DNA of 34,741 nt from Reyranella sp. Its GTDB lineage: Bacteria > Pseudomonadota > Alphaproteobacteria > Reyranellales > Reyranellaceae. Position numbers and translations under genes: made by a program. Positions 13,450-21,436 of this stretch are shown here, piece after piece. How positions within the stretch are numbered: the stretch's first letter is position 1; each line of letters begins with the position of its first letter. The stretch spans positions 1 to 34,741 of the forward strand of contig JAUXWB010000182.1 in NCBI GenBank assembly GCA_030684475.1. Reading direction: 5' to 3'. A model generated the notes under the pieces. The model saw only the letters and a program-made list of their open reading frames with translations, had not been told where the DNA came from and did not search any database.

Positions 13450-14214
13450 ATGCCGCCGTTCAAGGTGTTCTGGCAGCCGGGTTGAACCAGCTGCCTGAGA
13501 CTCAAAGAGTTTCTATCGGTCCGTGGGATCGACTTCGTTTCCGTCAACGTTCTTGAAGATCCGGCTGGCCTCGCCGAGCTGCAGAAGCTCGGCGCGCGCT
13601 CGGTACCGGTGCTGTCGCGCGGCGACAAATTCACCTTCGGCCAGAGCACCAAACAGATCGTCGAATTCCTCGGCATCGACGAGAAGTCCGGCCCCGAGCT
13701 GTCGCCGGCCGAACTCTATGCCCGGCTCGACAAGTTCCTGACGGCAGCGCTGGAGCTGCTGCCGCTGATGCCGTACGACCGCCTCGGCACCCATGTGCCC
13801 GGCCGGCCGCGCAGCTACCGCACGCTGGGCTTCCATCTGTTCCGCGTGGTCGATGCCTTCCTCGACGCCAACGAAGGCGTCACCCTGGTCCAGGCGATGT
13901 TCCGCGAGGAGCCCGCCGCCGACGCCGACACCGCCGCCCTCGTGGCCTACGGCACCAAGGTGCGCCAGCGCTTCCGCGCCTGGTGGGTGCCCTATCAACA
14001 GCTAGGGGGCGACACCTCGGGCGCGCGCACGCTGGACACCTACTATGGCCCGCAAAGCTTGCACGAGTTGATGGAACGCACGACCTGGCATTCCGGCCAG
14101 CATGTGCGGCAATACATGATGCTGCTCGAGCGCGAAGGCCGGAGCCATCACCGCCCGCTGGTCGAGGCCGATTTCGCCCGCCTGCCGATGCCGCAAAACG
14201 TCTGGGACGGCTGA
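13450..14214 (+). CDS. Glutaredoxin-like/DinB-like two-domain protein with in-frame TGA at the CxxC site (possible selenoprotein)
   Basis: One frame of 255 codons runs from the ATG at 13450 (AGGGA ribosome site 8 bases upstream) to 14214 and is broken only by TGA at 13483-13485. The reading is MPPFKVFWQPG-TGA-TSCLRLKEFL, so TGA replaces the first Cys of a glutaredoxin CxxC. The rest of the thioredoxin fold follows, including the cis-Pro segment ARSVPVLSRGDKF. Residues about 90-250 form a DinB-like helical domain with candidate metal His residues in GFHLFRVVDAF and WHSGQHVRQ. No in-frame start lies between the TGA and 13609, so translation must read through or yield half a domain. A 7-bp hairpin (13497-13513) begins 11 bases after the TGA, but its AAA loop lacks the expected G. 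The choices are Sec insertion (UxxC redox site) or a nonsense mutation of TGC or TGT. Confidence 0.7.
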
Positions 14215-14277
14215 GCAACCTCGAGCCGGCATTGGCGTTCTCTAGGGAGGAATTCACCCCACGAGCGGAGAACGATC

Positions 14278-14643
14278 ATGCGCGCCAACGGCACGGCCAC
14301 GGCCAACAGCACCAAGGAACTGGTCAAGGAAATCGCGGTCCTCAAGTCCCAGCTCAAGAAGCTGTCGACATCCATTGAGAAGGACGCCGGCGGCGCCCTC
14401 GGCGAGATCCAAACCAAGAGCAAGGAAGCCATCGACGAGGTCATCGAGACGGCCCAAGCCTTCATCGATGGCTATTCCGACAGCGCCAGGGAAACCACCA
14501 AGGCCCTGCTGAACAAGTCGGCCGAACTGCGCGACGAGGCGACGGAAACCCTGATCGAGACGGTAAAGGCCCGTCCGATCACCTCGCTGGCGACCGTGAT
14601 CGGCATCGGCTTCCTCGCGGGGTACCTTTGTCGTCGGAGCTAG
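14278..14643 (+). CDS. DUF883/ElaB-YqjD-like membrane-anchored protein
   Basis: A 121-residue protein with a long charged amphipathic helical region (about residues 10-95, rich in Lys, Glu and Ala, probably coiled coil) and one C-terminal membrane segment ITSLATVIGIGFLAGYL ending in CRRS. This is the architecture of ElaB/YqjD, which in E. coli associate with stationary-phase ribosomes and the inner membrane. The ribosome site is GGAG upstream of the ATG. The next gene is a YqjE-like membrane protein, the same pairing as yqjD-yqjE in enterobacteria, which supports the call. A role in stress or stationary phase is inferred from the family. Confidence 0.85.
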   Translation: MRANGTATANSTKELVKEIAVLKSQLKKLSTSIEKDAGGALGEIQTKSKEAIDEVIETAQAFIDGYSDSARETTKALLNKSAELRDEATETLIETVKARPITSLATVIGIGFLAGYLCRRS

Positions 14644-14707
14644 CCGCAAGGCTCGCCCAAACCAGGCCCGCCCGAAAAAGAGCAAACCCGCCGGAGTTGC
14701 CGCGACC

Positions 14708-14980
14708 ATGGCGATAGTCGGACCCCTGCTCCGCCTCGCGGTCGCCTCGGCGGCGGCGCGCACGATACGCGTCGCCGCGGCCGACGTGGCGCTTCGCCTC
14801 GCGTTCATCCTGGGCGCTGCCCTTGCGGCGGCCGTCGGTGTGCTGTGCTTCACCTACGCCGGCCTCACCATCCTCGAGCGCCACCTCGATCCCGCCGAGG
14901 CCTGGGCCATCGTGGGCGGCCTCTACGCCGTGGCCGGCGTGGCACTCTACCTGGCCGCCACCCGCCGCCGCCGCACCTGA
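14708..14980 (+). CDS. YqjE-like / phage-holin-superfamily small membrane protein
   Basis: A 90-residue protein with two hydrophobic segments (about 30-53 and 65-85) around a short loop (LERHLDPAEA) and an Arg-rich tail. This fits the YqjE/holin-superfamily shape found beside DUF883 genes. Its last 34 bases overlap the 3' end of the AI-2E transporter gene on the other strand. A GGAG lies 11 bases before the ATG, which is long spacing. Its function is unknown; it is not evidence of a prophage. Confidence 0.7.
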   Translation: MAIVGPLLRLAVASAAARTIRVAAADVALRLAFILGAALAAAVGVLCFTYAGLTILERHLDPAEAWAIVGGLYAVAGVALYLAATRRRRT

Positions 14981-16167
14981 ACCGCCCTGATCTGAGGTGA
15001 AGGCCGCTTCACCGAGGCCAGCGGCGGCTTGACCGCGAGGCGTTCGCTGACCGGCCGGTCGTCCGTCAGCATGATTTCCAGCCAGCGCAGCGACGGCAGG
15101 TGAGCCGCAACGGTGCTGAGCAGGATCAGCAGCGGCACCGCCACGATGGCCCCGACGATCCCCCACATCCAGCCGAGCAACGCGATACCGACGAACACCG
15201 CCACGGTGTTGAGCGCGCAGCGACGGCTGACGAAGAAGGGGATGACAAATTGCGATTCGACGAAGTGGATGAGCGCGAGCGCCGCCGGCGCCGCCGCGAT
15301 GCGCGTCCAGTCATCAAAGGTCACGAGCGCGGCTACGGCCACCAGCGCGATAAGCACCGGCGCACCTACGAACGGCACGAAGGACGCCAGCCCCATCAGG
15401 AAGCCCCAGATGATGGCATTGGGCAGGTCGAGCAGGGCGAGCACCGTCGCCGAGGCCGCCGCCACACCGGAATAAATGACGGCAAGCGCGAAAAGGTAGT
15501 GACCGACCCGCTCGTTGATGTCGCGCATCATGCGCGCCATCCGCACCCTCGTGGCGAACGCCACCGGCACGCGCAGCACCTGGCGCCGATGATCGTTGCG
15601 GTGAACCAGCAGCATGAAAGCCAGCACCGCGGCATAACCGAGCTGCAGCACGACCGCTGGCGTCGTGCTGGCGAGCTGGCCCAACAGCGATTTGCCGTCC
15701 TGCACCACGACCTTCTCGACCGGACTGACCGGCCCCCCCTCCGCCGGCACGGTGGCCGCTGCCTGCTCGACCTGCTTGGTGACTTTCTGGAGGGTGGCAA
15801 TCGACTCGCGCACGCCCTCGAGCTTTTTTTCCAGCCGGTAGGTGAGCGTCGGCGCATCGGCGATCCAGCCGGCGATCGAGGGAATGGCCAGCGCCAGCAC
15901 CCCCGCCAGCACGAGCGCCAAGAGCAAAACCGAGGCAGCGGCGGCCAGCGTCTTCGGTACGTGACCGCGTTCGAGTGCAGTTGCGACCGGCGTCAGCATC
16001 AGGGCCAGCACGATCGCGCCGGCGGTGGGAATGAGAAAGTCGCGCGCCAAGTAGCCCACGACGCCAACGGCGCAGACCGCCAGGACGATCAGCGGCCGGC
16101 GGATCGCCGATCCGCCGCGCAAATGGACGGTGGGTACCCGAATCGCTGGCTTCTCCTCGGCCCTCAC
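14947..16167 (-). CDS. AI-2E family transporter
   Basis: A 406-residue polytopic membrane protein of the AI-2E/PerM family. It has paired N-terminal membrane segments (about 25-75), a soluble helical insert (about 95-165, with LEKKLEGVRESIATLQKVTKQ), then about five membrane segments. The conserved ADFIGVPLLILL-like end appears as GIVGAIVAVPLLILL. Family members include transporters of autoinducer-2 and Na+/H+ antiporters; the substrate here is unknown. The 3' end overlaps the YqjE-like gene tail to tail by 34 bases. The C-terminal 50 residues are basic and probably cytoplasmic. Confidence 0.92.
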   Translation of the reverse strand: MRAEEKPAIRVPTVHLRGGSAIRRPLIVLAVCAVGVVGYLARDFLIPTAGAIVLALMLTPVATALERGHVPKTLAAAASVLLLALVLAGVLALAIPSIAGWIADAPTLTYRLEKKLEGVRESIATLQKVTKQVEQAAATVPAEGGPVSPVEKVVVQDGKSLLGQLASTTPAVVLQLGYAAVLAFMLLVHRNDHRRQVLRVPVAFATRVRMARMMRDINERVGHYLFALAVIYSGVAAASATVLALLDLPNAIIWGFLMGLASFVPFVGAPVLIALVAVAALVTFDDWTRIAAAPAALALIHFVESQFVIPFFVSRRCALNTVAVFVGIALLGWMWGIVGAIVAVPLLILLSTVAAHLPSLRWLEIMLTDDRPVSERLAVKPPLASVKRPSPQIRAVQVRRRRVAAR

Positions 16168-16289
16168 CCGCTTGTCCGCCTTTTCCTGATCGGCAGTAAC
16201 GCGAAAGAGGGCCTTTGGTTGCCCTCGGCCGGCTGAAACCTTCAGGTCAACCCAGGCGTTGAGTCGGCGGAATTCAAAGGAGGTATTTC

Positions 16290-16709
16290 ATGAAGACCAG
16301 TACGCGCCCTTCGATCGCGGCCGGCCTCCTTGCCGGTGTTGCCATTCTGCTGGCACCCGCACTCAGCGCGCCGGTTGCGGCGACGGATGTCGCCGCTGCT
16401 TCAACCGGCGCCGCTGCCAAGCCGCGTCCCGGCTACGTCGTCTTCTTCGAGCAGGGCCGCACCGAGCTCTCGCCGGTAGCGACGGGCACGGTTCTTCTTG
16501 CCGCTCGCGCGGCGCAATCGAGCAAGGCTCGCATCGTCCGCATCGTCGGCCGCGCCGATCATGCCAAGGCAGTGAAGGCCGAACTCGTGCGCCAGGGCCT
16601 GCCTGCCTCGTCGATCGCCCTGGTCGGACGCGACGACAACACGCCCATCGTGCGGGCGTCGACCAGCGTAGCCGAACCGCTGAACCGGCGTGTGCTGATC
16701 GCATTCTAG
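16290..16709 (+). CDS. OmpA-family periplasmic protein
   Basis: A 139-residue secreted protein. Residues 1-32 form a Sec signal peptide (MKTSTRPSIAAGLLAGVAILLAP..., cleavage likely near APVAA). The rest is a compact OmpA-C-like domain: YVVFFEQGRTELSPVA corresponds to the conserved beta strand and following helix, IVRIVGRAD to the second strand, and EPLNRRVLIAF to the typical NRRVE-type end. This domain often binds peptidoglycan. There is no outer-membrane barrel and no lipobox. A perfect AGGAGGT ribosome site precedes the ATG, so expression is probably high. Confidence 0.82.
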   Translation: MKTSTRPSIAAGLLAGVAILLAPALSAPVAATDVAAASTGAAAKPRPGYVVFFEQGRTELSPVATGTVLLAARAAQSSKARIVRIVGRADHAKAVKAELVRQGLPASSIALVGRDDNTPIVRASTSVAEPLNRRVLIAF

Positions 16710-16820
16710 GGCGCGTCCGCACCGGTTCTCTCTGCAGGAAAGGTGGCTTGCCGCGAGGCCTGCGGAGAACGCCGGGCTCCTCGAAGGCGACGCGACCGCG
16801 CGCCCGGTACTGGTCACGAA

Positions 16821-17198
16821 TTAGCGCTGGATCTTCGTATTCTCGCGCACCCACTGGCGGGCCTCGCGGAGGTTGTTGAAGACCTTCACCGGGCGCTCGC
16901 CGGCCGTGATCTCGGCGAATTTCACGGCATGCTCACCCCGCTTGGGGTCGACGACGAAGGCCAGCGGACCGCGCGACGCCGCGTCGGGATCGGCCCGCAG
17001 AAAGGCGGCGATGGCTGCCAGCCGGTTCTCATCAATGGGCGAACTCCCGGCCGAAGTATCGATGATCTTGCCGTAGTGATTGAGACCCGTCGCCTGAAAC
17101 TCGCGCACCACGCCAGCGATATCGTCAGGCGTGACTTCGCCGAGGGCCACGGCAACAACGAGTCGGTCGAGGTGGGAGATATCGAGATGAATCGGCAT
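16821..17198 (-). CDS. SpoIIAA/SEC14-like (STAS-type) protein, paralog 1
   Basis: A 125-residue soluble protein starting MPIHLDISHLDRLV. It shares about 60% identity by eye with its neighbour at 17292-17675. The alternation of predicted strands and helices, the KIIDTSAG strand, the GPLAFVVD strand and the C-terminal VKVFNNLREARQWV helix resemble the SpoIIAA/SEC14-like STAS domains, whose last helix often reads FxxxxEAxxWL. I chose the Met at 17198 because it matches the start of the paralog. Its role is unknown; such domains act as phospho-switches or bind lipids. Confidence 0.7.
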   Translation of the reverse strand: MPIHLDISHLDRLVVAVALGEVTPDDIAGVVREFQATGLNHYGKIIDTSAGSSPIDENRLAAIAAFLRADPDAASRGPLAFVVDPKRGEHAVKFAEITAGERPVKVFNNLREARQWVRENTKIQR

Positions 17199-17291
17199 GA
17201 GCTCACATGATTTCGCAGGACAGTACAACGCCGCTTTGCGACGCACTATGGCCTGGGTGTCAGTGCGCCGGCAGCGCAGATCGTCGCAGCG

Positions 17292-17675
17292 TCAGCGTCG
17301 CGGCTCGATCGTCGCACTCTCGTCGAGCCACCTGCGGGCGGCACGGAGCGTGGTGAAGAGCTTCACCGGCCGCTCGCCGGCCGTGAGCTCGGCGAACTTC
17401 TCGGCAAACTGGGCCCGCGCCGGATTGACGACGAAGGCCAGCGGGCCGCGCGACGCCGCCTTGGGGTCGACCCGCAGGAAGGCGGCGATCGCCGCCACCC
17501 CGGCTTCGTCGATGGTCAATGTGCCGACGGTGATATCGACGATCTTGCGGTAGTGCATGGAGCCCGATTCGGCGAACTGGCGCGCCAGGCCCCTGACGTC
17601 GTCGGCCGAGGCGTCGCCGATGACGACGGCAATCACGAGTCTGTCCAGGTGGGAGATGTCGAGATGGATCGGCAT
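17292..17675 (-). CDS. SpoIIAA/SEC14-like (STAS-type) protein, paralog 2
   Basis: A 127-residue tandem paralog of 16821-17198. The first 14 residues are identical, and the block AAIAAFLR-DP-AASRGPLAFVV is almost unchanged. Differences concentrate at residues 20-60, where the two may bind different partners. It ends in VKLFTTLRAARRWLDESATIEPRR. It is the upstream member of the pair (93 bases between them) and is divergent from the SGNH hydrolase gene. Its function is unknown. Confidence 0.7.
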   Translation of the reverse strand: MPIHLDISHLDRLVIAVVIGDASADDVRGLARQFAESGSMHYRKIVDITVGTLTIDEAGVAAIAAFLRVDPKAASRGPLAFVVNPARAQFAEKFAELTAGERPVKLFTTLRAARRWLDESATIEPRR

Positions 17676-17787
17676 GGGCTCTCAACTGTATCGTTCGCGA
17701 GCATAGCGCCTGCTCGCCGAAAACTATCCCATGTTCACGGCCTTTGTATGGTTCACTCCCTACGCAATGGAATTGTCGAAAAGTGGC

Positions 17788-18804
17788 ATGACCGCCACCC
17801 ACCCGGTCCGACGCACGATCACGGCGATCCTGATGGTCGCCGTTGCGGTCGGCGTCGCGCTCGGCTTGGCCGAAGGCATGATCCGCCTCTTCCTTCCGGC
17901 CTTCGATCCGTCGGGACGGTTCGAATTTCGCCATCGCATCGGGTCGCTGAGCCTGGGACAGCCCCATAGCGAGCAACGCCAGGTGAAGAACACCGGCGAT
18001 TATGACGTCGCCGTCAGCATCAACCGTCATGGCCTACGCGACACCAAGGACATCGCCCGGGCCACGGTCGACGATCTCATCGTGGTGGGCGATTCGGTCG
18101 CCTGGGGTTGGGGTGTCGAGGCGTCGGATCGCTTTTCGGATCGCCTGCAATCAATGACCGGACAGCGGGTTTTCAACCTCGCCACCCCGACCGACCTCGC
18201 AGGCTACGAGGCTCTGCTCGCCTATGCCGAATCCCTGGGCGCGCGGGTCGGGCAGGTCGTGGTGGCGGTCAGCCTCGAGACCGACCTCGGGTCCTACGAC
18301 GCCGTCGCCGAGCGAGCCGAAGACCAGACGCAACCGACCGACTGGAAGCAATGGCTGACGGAGCGATCGGCCGCGTACCTGCTGCTGACGACGATGGTCC
18401 ACCAGACGCCGGGACTGAAGGCGCTCGCCGTCCGCACCGGCGCGATCGTGCCCAACCTCGAGGGGATCGCGAGAAACAGCTACGCGGCGGAGACGATCGC
18501 GGCGTCGGCCGGGAAGCTGCGGGCGCTGTCGACGCGTTATCGCTTGCTGGTGGTGCTCGTCCCGTCGCGCGCGCTGTGGGTCGGCGGGAACCGCGCCGTC
18601 GAGGACCGGATCCACATCGCCCTGGCGGTGGCACTCGCCGAACGCGGCGTCGCGGTGCTCGACCTTCGTCCATTGTTCGAGGCGGGCGGCGCGCCGCTCG
18701 GGTTCCACTTCGCCAACGACGGCCACTGGAATGCCCGTGGCCACCGACTGGCCGCGGAGGCGATCGCCCGATGCCTGACGGGCGGTGCCGAGGCCTGCCG
18801 CTAG
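17788..18804 (+). CDS. SGNH/GDSL-type hydrolase with N-terminal membrane anchor
   Basis: About 338 residues. Residues 8-30 form one membrane segment after a basic start (HPVRRT), so the domain is probably periplasmic. Block I is GDSVAWGWG at 101-109, with Ser103 as nucleophile. The C-terminal catalytic Asp and His are in NDGHWNARGH (about 310-318), close to the AlgJ/AlgX-like DGHWNxxGH form. The likely activity is deacetylation or acyl transfer on a cell-envelope glycan; this is inference. In-frame ATGs at 17731, 17767 and 17788 are all weakly supported by ribosome sites. I prefer 17788 because it gives a normal signal-anchor. Confidence 0.8.
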   Translation: MTATHPVRRTITAILMVAVAVGVALGLAEGMIRLFLPAFDPSGRFEFRHRIGSLSLGQPHSEQRQVKNTGDYDVAVSINRHGLRDTKDIARATVDDLIVVGDSVAWGWGVEASDRFSDRLQSMTGQRVFNLATPTDLAGYEALLAYAESLGARVGQVVVAVSLETDLGSYDAVAERAEDQTQPTDWKQWLTERSAAYLLLTTMVHQTPGLKALAVRTGAIVPNLEGIARNSYAAETIAASAGKLRALSTRYRLLVVLVPSRALWVGGNRAVEDRIHIALAVALAERGVAVLDLRPLFEAGGAPLGFHFANDGHWNARGHRLAAEAIARCLTGGAEACR

Positions 18805-18851
18805 GAGCGGTCAGTTCGTGACTGGCGCGAACCGGGCTTCCTTACCGGCCC

Positions 18852-19184
18852 CTAGTAGCCCTCGCGCCAGCCGGCACGCAGATAGCCCCTGCGGACGAGC
18901 TCGATGGCGGCAATGCCCTGAGCCGCGAGTGCCGCGAGCGGCGTCGCGAACAGGGCGAATATCGTGATGACCTCCGAGCCCAGCACCCAATCCACGAGGC
19001 CGAAGCCGGCGAAGGCGAGCACGAAGATCACCGTGCTGACCGGAACCATCAGGACGGCAAGCAGCGGAAAGCCGTTGAACAGCACATAGAACGGCCCGAA
19101 CAGAGAGGCCCAAAGATATGCCCAGACATCCAGAGTCTTGGATACATCCGTGTCCGGATGATCAAATCGATATGTGCTGAACAC
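18852..19184 (-). CDS. Small integral membrane protein, unknown function
   Basis: About 110 residues from a GTG at 19184. It begins VFSTYRFDHPDTDVSKTLDVWAYLWASLFGPFYVLFNGF and continues with hydrophobic segments at about 22-75 and 75-95, ending in a charged tail, RRGYLRAGWREGY. I recall similar small proteins from Bradyrhizobium-like genomes. The open frame continues upstream to 19685, but that part has no convincing coding character and overlaps the next gene, so the start at 19184 is a judgement. It converges with the SGNH gene with 47 bases between. Its function is not known. Confidence 0.65.
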   Translation of the reverse strand: MFSTYRFDHPDTDVSKTLDVWAYLWASLFGPFYVLFNGFPLLAVLMVPVSTVIFVLAFAGFGLVDWVLGSEVITIFALFATPLAALAAQGIAAIELVRRGYLRAGWREGY

Positions 19185-19467
19185 CGATCCACACCTATTG
19201 CCGCCGTACGGAGAACGCGCAACGTCGCCCACGCCGGATTCCATGAGCGCGCGCCGCGATGCTTCCGCGGCGGCGAACCTCACGACGCCACAGAAAGCAC
19301 GGAGCCGCCGCCCCTGCCAAAAACAACTGAGTTCCCCAACACCCGTTGCAAGCATAACGCGGGCATGACCCCTGCGGCAACCGCCAGATAGGCCTATTAA
19401 CTCCTGTCGTACGTTCCTATATTTCCTATTCATGCCGATGGTTTTCGAAGGAAGGGAGATTGGAGCT

Positions 19468-20169
19468 ATGTCGAAACAAACCTGGCACCTTGGTACCCCC
19501 GAACGCGATCCCGCCGAGCTGCCCGAGGAATCGGCCCGTCGCCGTGCCGAGGCAGCCCTCGAGGCATGGGCACGCAAGCCACTGTCCCACAATCCCATCA
19601 ACAATCCGTTGGCCGCGGGACCACAGGTGGCGGCCGGGGCGCCGGTCGACAGGCTGCCCGCGATGCTGGAGCGCGCACTCGCCAATCCGCGGCGGTTGCG
19701 GACGCCAGCCCGCCAGCGCGCCGCATTTCTCGAACAACTGGCGCGCTGCGGCTCCGTATTGGAGGCCGCGCTCCGCGCCGGCGTGAAACGCGGAACGGCC
19801 TATCGCTGGAAGGCCAAGGACCCCGACTTCGCCGGGCGCTGGGCGGACGCCATTCGCCGCCATGCCGAGGAGGTCGGCGACGACATCACCCTGCAAGCCA
19901 ATCAGGCCGAGGTGCAGCCGGTCTTCTATCGCGGCCAGAAGATCGGCGAGCGGCGGCGGATCAACACGCGGCTGCTGGTCCATGTCCAGAACCGCCTCGA
20001 CTGCGACCGTCGCCGCGCCGAGGACCGCGCCGAGCGGCGCGAACTGCTCCTGCTGCGGGCGGAACTGGTGCAGCGGAGTCGAGAAATTCGACAGGCGGCG
20101 ACTCCCGCCGCGACGCCGTCGGCGCCGGAAATGTGCAACGAAGACCTGGGGCTACCGGCCGCCGCGTGA
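19468..20169 (+). CDS. HTH-containing protein resembling phage terminase small subunit
   Basis: A 233-residue basic protein. Residues about 80-135 (RQRAAFLEQLARCGSVLEAALRAGVKRGTAYRWKAKDPDFAGRWADAI) read as a homeodomain-like HTH followed by a Trp-rich helix, as in small terminase subunits and related DNA-binding proteins. The C-terminal half is rich in Arg and Glu and helical (RRRAEDRAERRELLLLRAELVQRSREIRQ). An ATG at 19432 is also in frame, but 19468 has a GGAG ribosome site and is preferred. No other phage gene lies nearby, so it is either a domesticated orphan or a chromosomal DNA-binding protein. Its function is unknown. Confidence 0.65.
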   Translation: MSKQTWHLGTPERDPAELPEESARRRAEAALEAWARKPLSHNPINNPLAAGPQVAAGAPVDRLPAMLERALANPRRLRTPARQRAAFLEQLARCGSVLEAALRAGVKRGTAYRWKAKDPDFAGRWADAIRRHAEEVGDDITLQANQAEVQPVFYRGQKIGERRRINTRLLVHVQNRLDCDRRRAEDRAERRELLLLRAELVQRSREIRQAATPAATPSAPEMCNEDLGLPAAA

Positions 20170-20200
20170 CTCCCGCGGCGACGGAAACGGCGTGACTCCG

Positions 20201-21427
20201 TCAGTTCCCCTTCAGGATCTTCGCCGCGGCATCGGCGAAGACCTGGCATCCCAGCACGATGTCGGCGTCGGCGGTGTTCTCGGTGAAGTGATGGCTGATG
20301 CCGCCGATCGAGGGCACGAACAGCATGGCCGAGGGCAGGCGCTGCGCCAGGATCTGGGCGTCGTGGCCGGCGCCGGAGGGCATGCGCATGTGATGGCCGG
20401 CAGCGTGCGTCTCCGCCGCTTCGTCGATCGCCTCCTGCAGCCGTTCGTCCATCGGCGCGGGCGCCATGCGGCCCAAGGTCGTCGCCTCGACCTTGCACGG
20501 CCCCTTGGCGTCGTGCCGCGCCACGATCTCGAGCGCGGCTTTCTCCAAGCGCTCGAGCACGGCGGGATCGGCGTCGCGGAACTGCAGGATCATCTCGGCG
20601 CGGCCGGGAACGATGGCCGGCGCGCCGGGCTCGAGGTGCATCTTGCCCACGGTCCACACGGTGCGCGGGGCGGCGAGCTTGGGGAAGGTGTCCATCACCT
20701 CATTGTAGAGCCGCATCATGGCGACGCCCGCGTCCTTGCGGATCGGCATGGGCGTGGTACCGGCGTGGTTCTGGATGCCCGAAAAAACGATCCTGATCTG
20801 GAAGATGCCGACGATTGCGGTGACGATTCCAATCCGCTTGCCGCTCGCCTCCAGCACGCCGCCCTGCTCGATATGCGCCTCAAGGTAGCAGCGATACCGC
20901 CCCTCCTCCATCTGCACGCGCGGTGCCTTGTCGAAGCCGGCCTGCTTCAGCGCCTCGCGCATCGGCGTGCCGTCGTCGCGGTGGCGCGCGGCGTCGATGT
21001 CGGCCTCGCTGATGCGGCCGATGAAGCTCTTGGAGCCGACCATGCCGCCCCAGTGGCCCTCCTCGTCGGCCCACGAGGCGACGTCGACGGCGAGGTCCTT
21101 GGTGGCCGGGTCCTCGGCCAGGGCGCGTGCCACCTCGAGGCCGTAGATCACGCCCATCACGCCGTCGAGCCAGCCGCCGCGCGGCTGGGTGTCGGTGTGC
21201 GAGCCGATCAACACGCGCGGGCCGGTCTTCTTGCTGCGGCCGAGCACGGTGCCGACGCCGTCGATCACCGGATCGAGGCCCGCCTCCTTCATGCGGGCGG
21301 CGAGCCAGTGACGGCTCTCGATGTCCTGCGGCGAGAGGTGCGGGCGGTGCACGCCGGTCTCGTAGCGGCCAAAATCGGCCATGCGGCGGAGATCGCCGAG
21401 CAGACGTTCACCGTTGATCCTGGGCAT
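20201..21427 (-). CDS. Zn-dependent amidohydrolase of the N-carbamoyl-L-amino-acid hydrolase / allantoate amidohydrolase family (M20)
   Basis: A 408-residue enzyme of the M20-like hydantoinase/carbamoylase family, which hydrolyses a carbamoyl or ureido group. Metal ligands are visible as His77 and Asp79 in GSHTDTQPRGGWLDG, and Glu122/123 in WADEEGHWGG. The dimerisation-domain pattern QNHAGTTPMPIRKDAGVAM and the late GAGHDAQ His are also present. Length is normal (about 410). The start has a GAGGAG ribosome site, 9 bases after the stop of the Mo-hydroxylase gene, so the two are co-transcribed. The family includes beta-ureidopropionase, carbamoylase and allantoate amidohydrolase; which one this is cannot be decided. 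Confidence 0.92.
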   Translation of the reverse strand: MPRINGERLLGDLRRMADFGRYETGVHRPHLSPQDIESRHWLAARMKEAGLDPVIDGVGTVLGRSKKTGPRVLIGSHTDTQPRGGWLDGVMGVIYGLEVARALAEDPATKDLAVDVASWADEEGHWGGMVGSKSFIGRISEADIDAARHRDDGTPMREALKQAGFDKAPRVQMEEGRYRCYLEAHIEQGGVLEASGKRIGIVTAIVGIFQIRIVFSGIQNHAGTTPMPIRKDAGVAMMRLYNEVMDTFPKLAAPRTVWTVGKMHLEPGAPAIVPGRAEMILQFRDADPAVLERLEKAALEIVARHDAKGPCKVEATTLGRMAPAPMDERLQEAIDEAAETHAAGHHMRMPSGAGHDAQILAQRLPSAMLFVPSIGGISHHFTENTADADIVLGCQVFADAAAKILKGN

Positions 21428-21436
21428 CGCCTCTCC

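Noticed and set aside
13609..14214. Treating the glutaredoxin-DinB gene as starting at the GTG at 13609
   Set aside because: This would cut the thioredoxin fold in half, while clear glutaredoxin sequence continues upstream through the TGA to an ATG with a ribosome site.
14708..14980. Holin-like protein as a sign of a prophage
   Set aside because: It pairs with a DUF883 gene as yqjE does with yqjD, and no lysis, capsid or integrase genes are nearby.
18852..19685. Extending the small membrane protein to a 277-residue frame
   Set aside because: The upstream 167 codons overlap the next gene on the other strand and are unlike a protein; the GTG at 19184 fits the conserved start.
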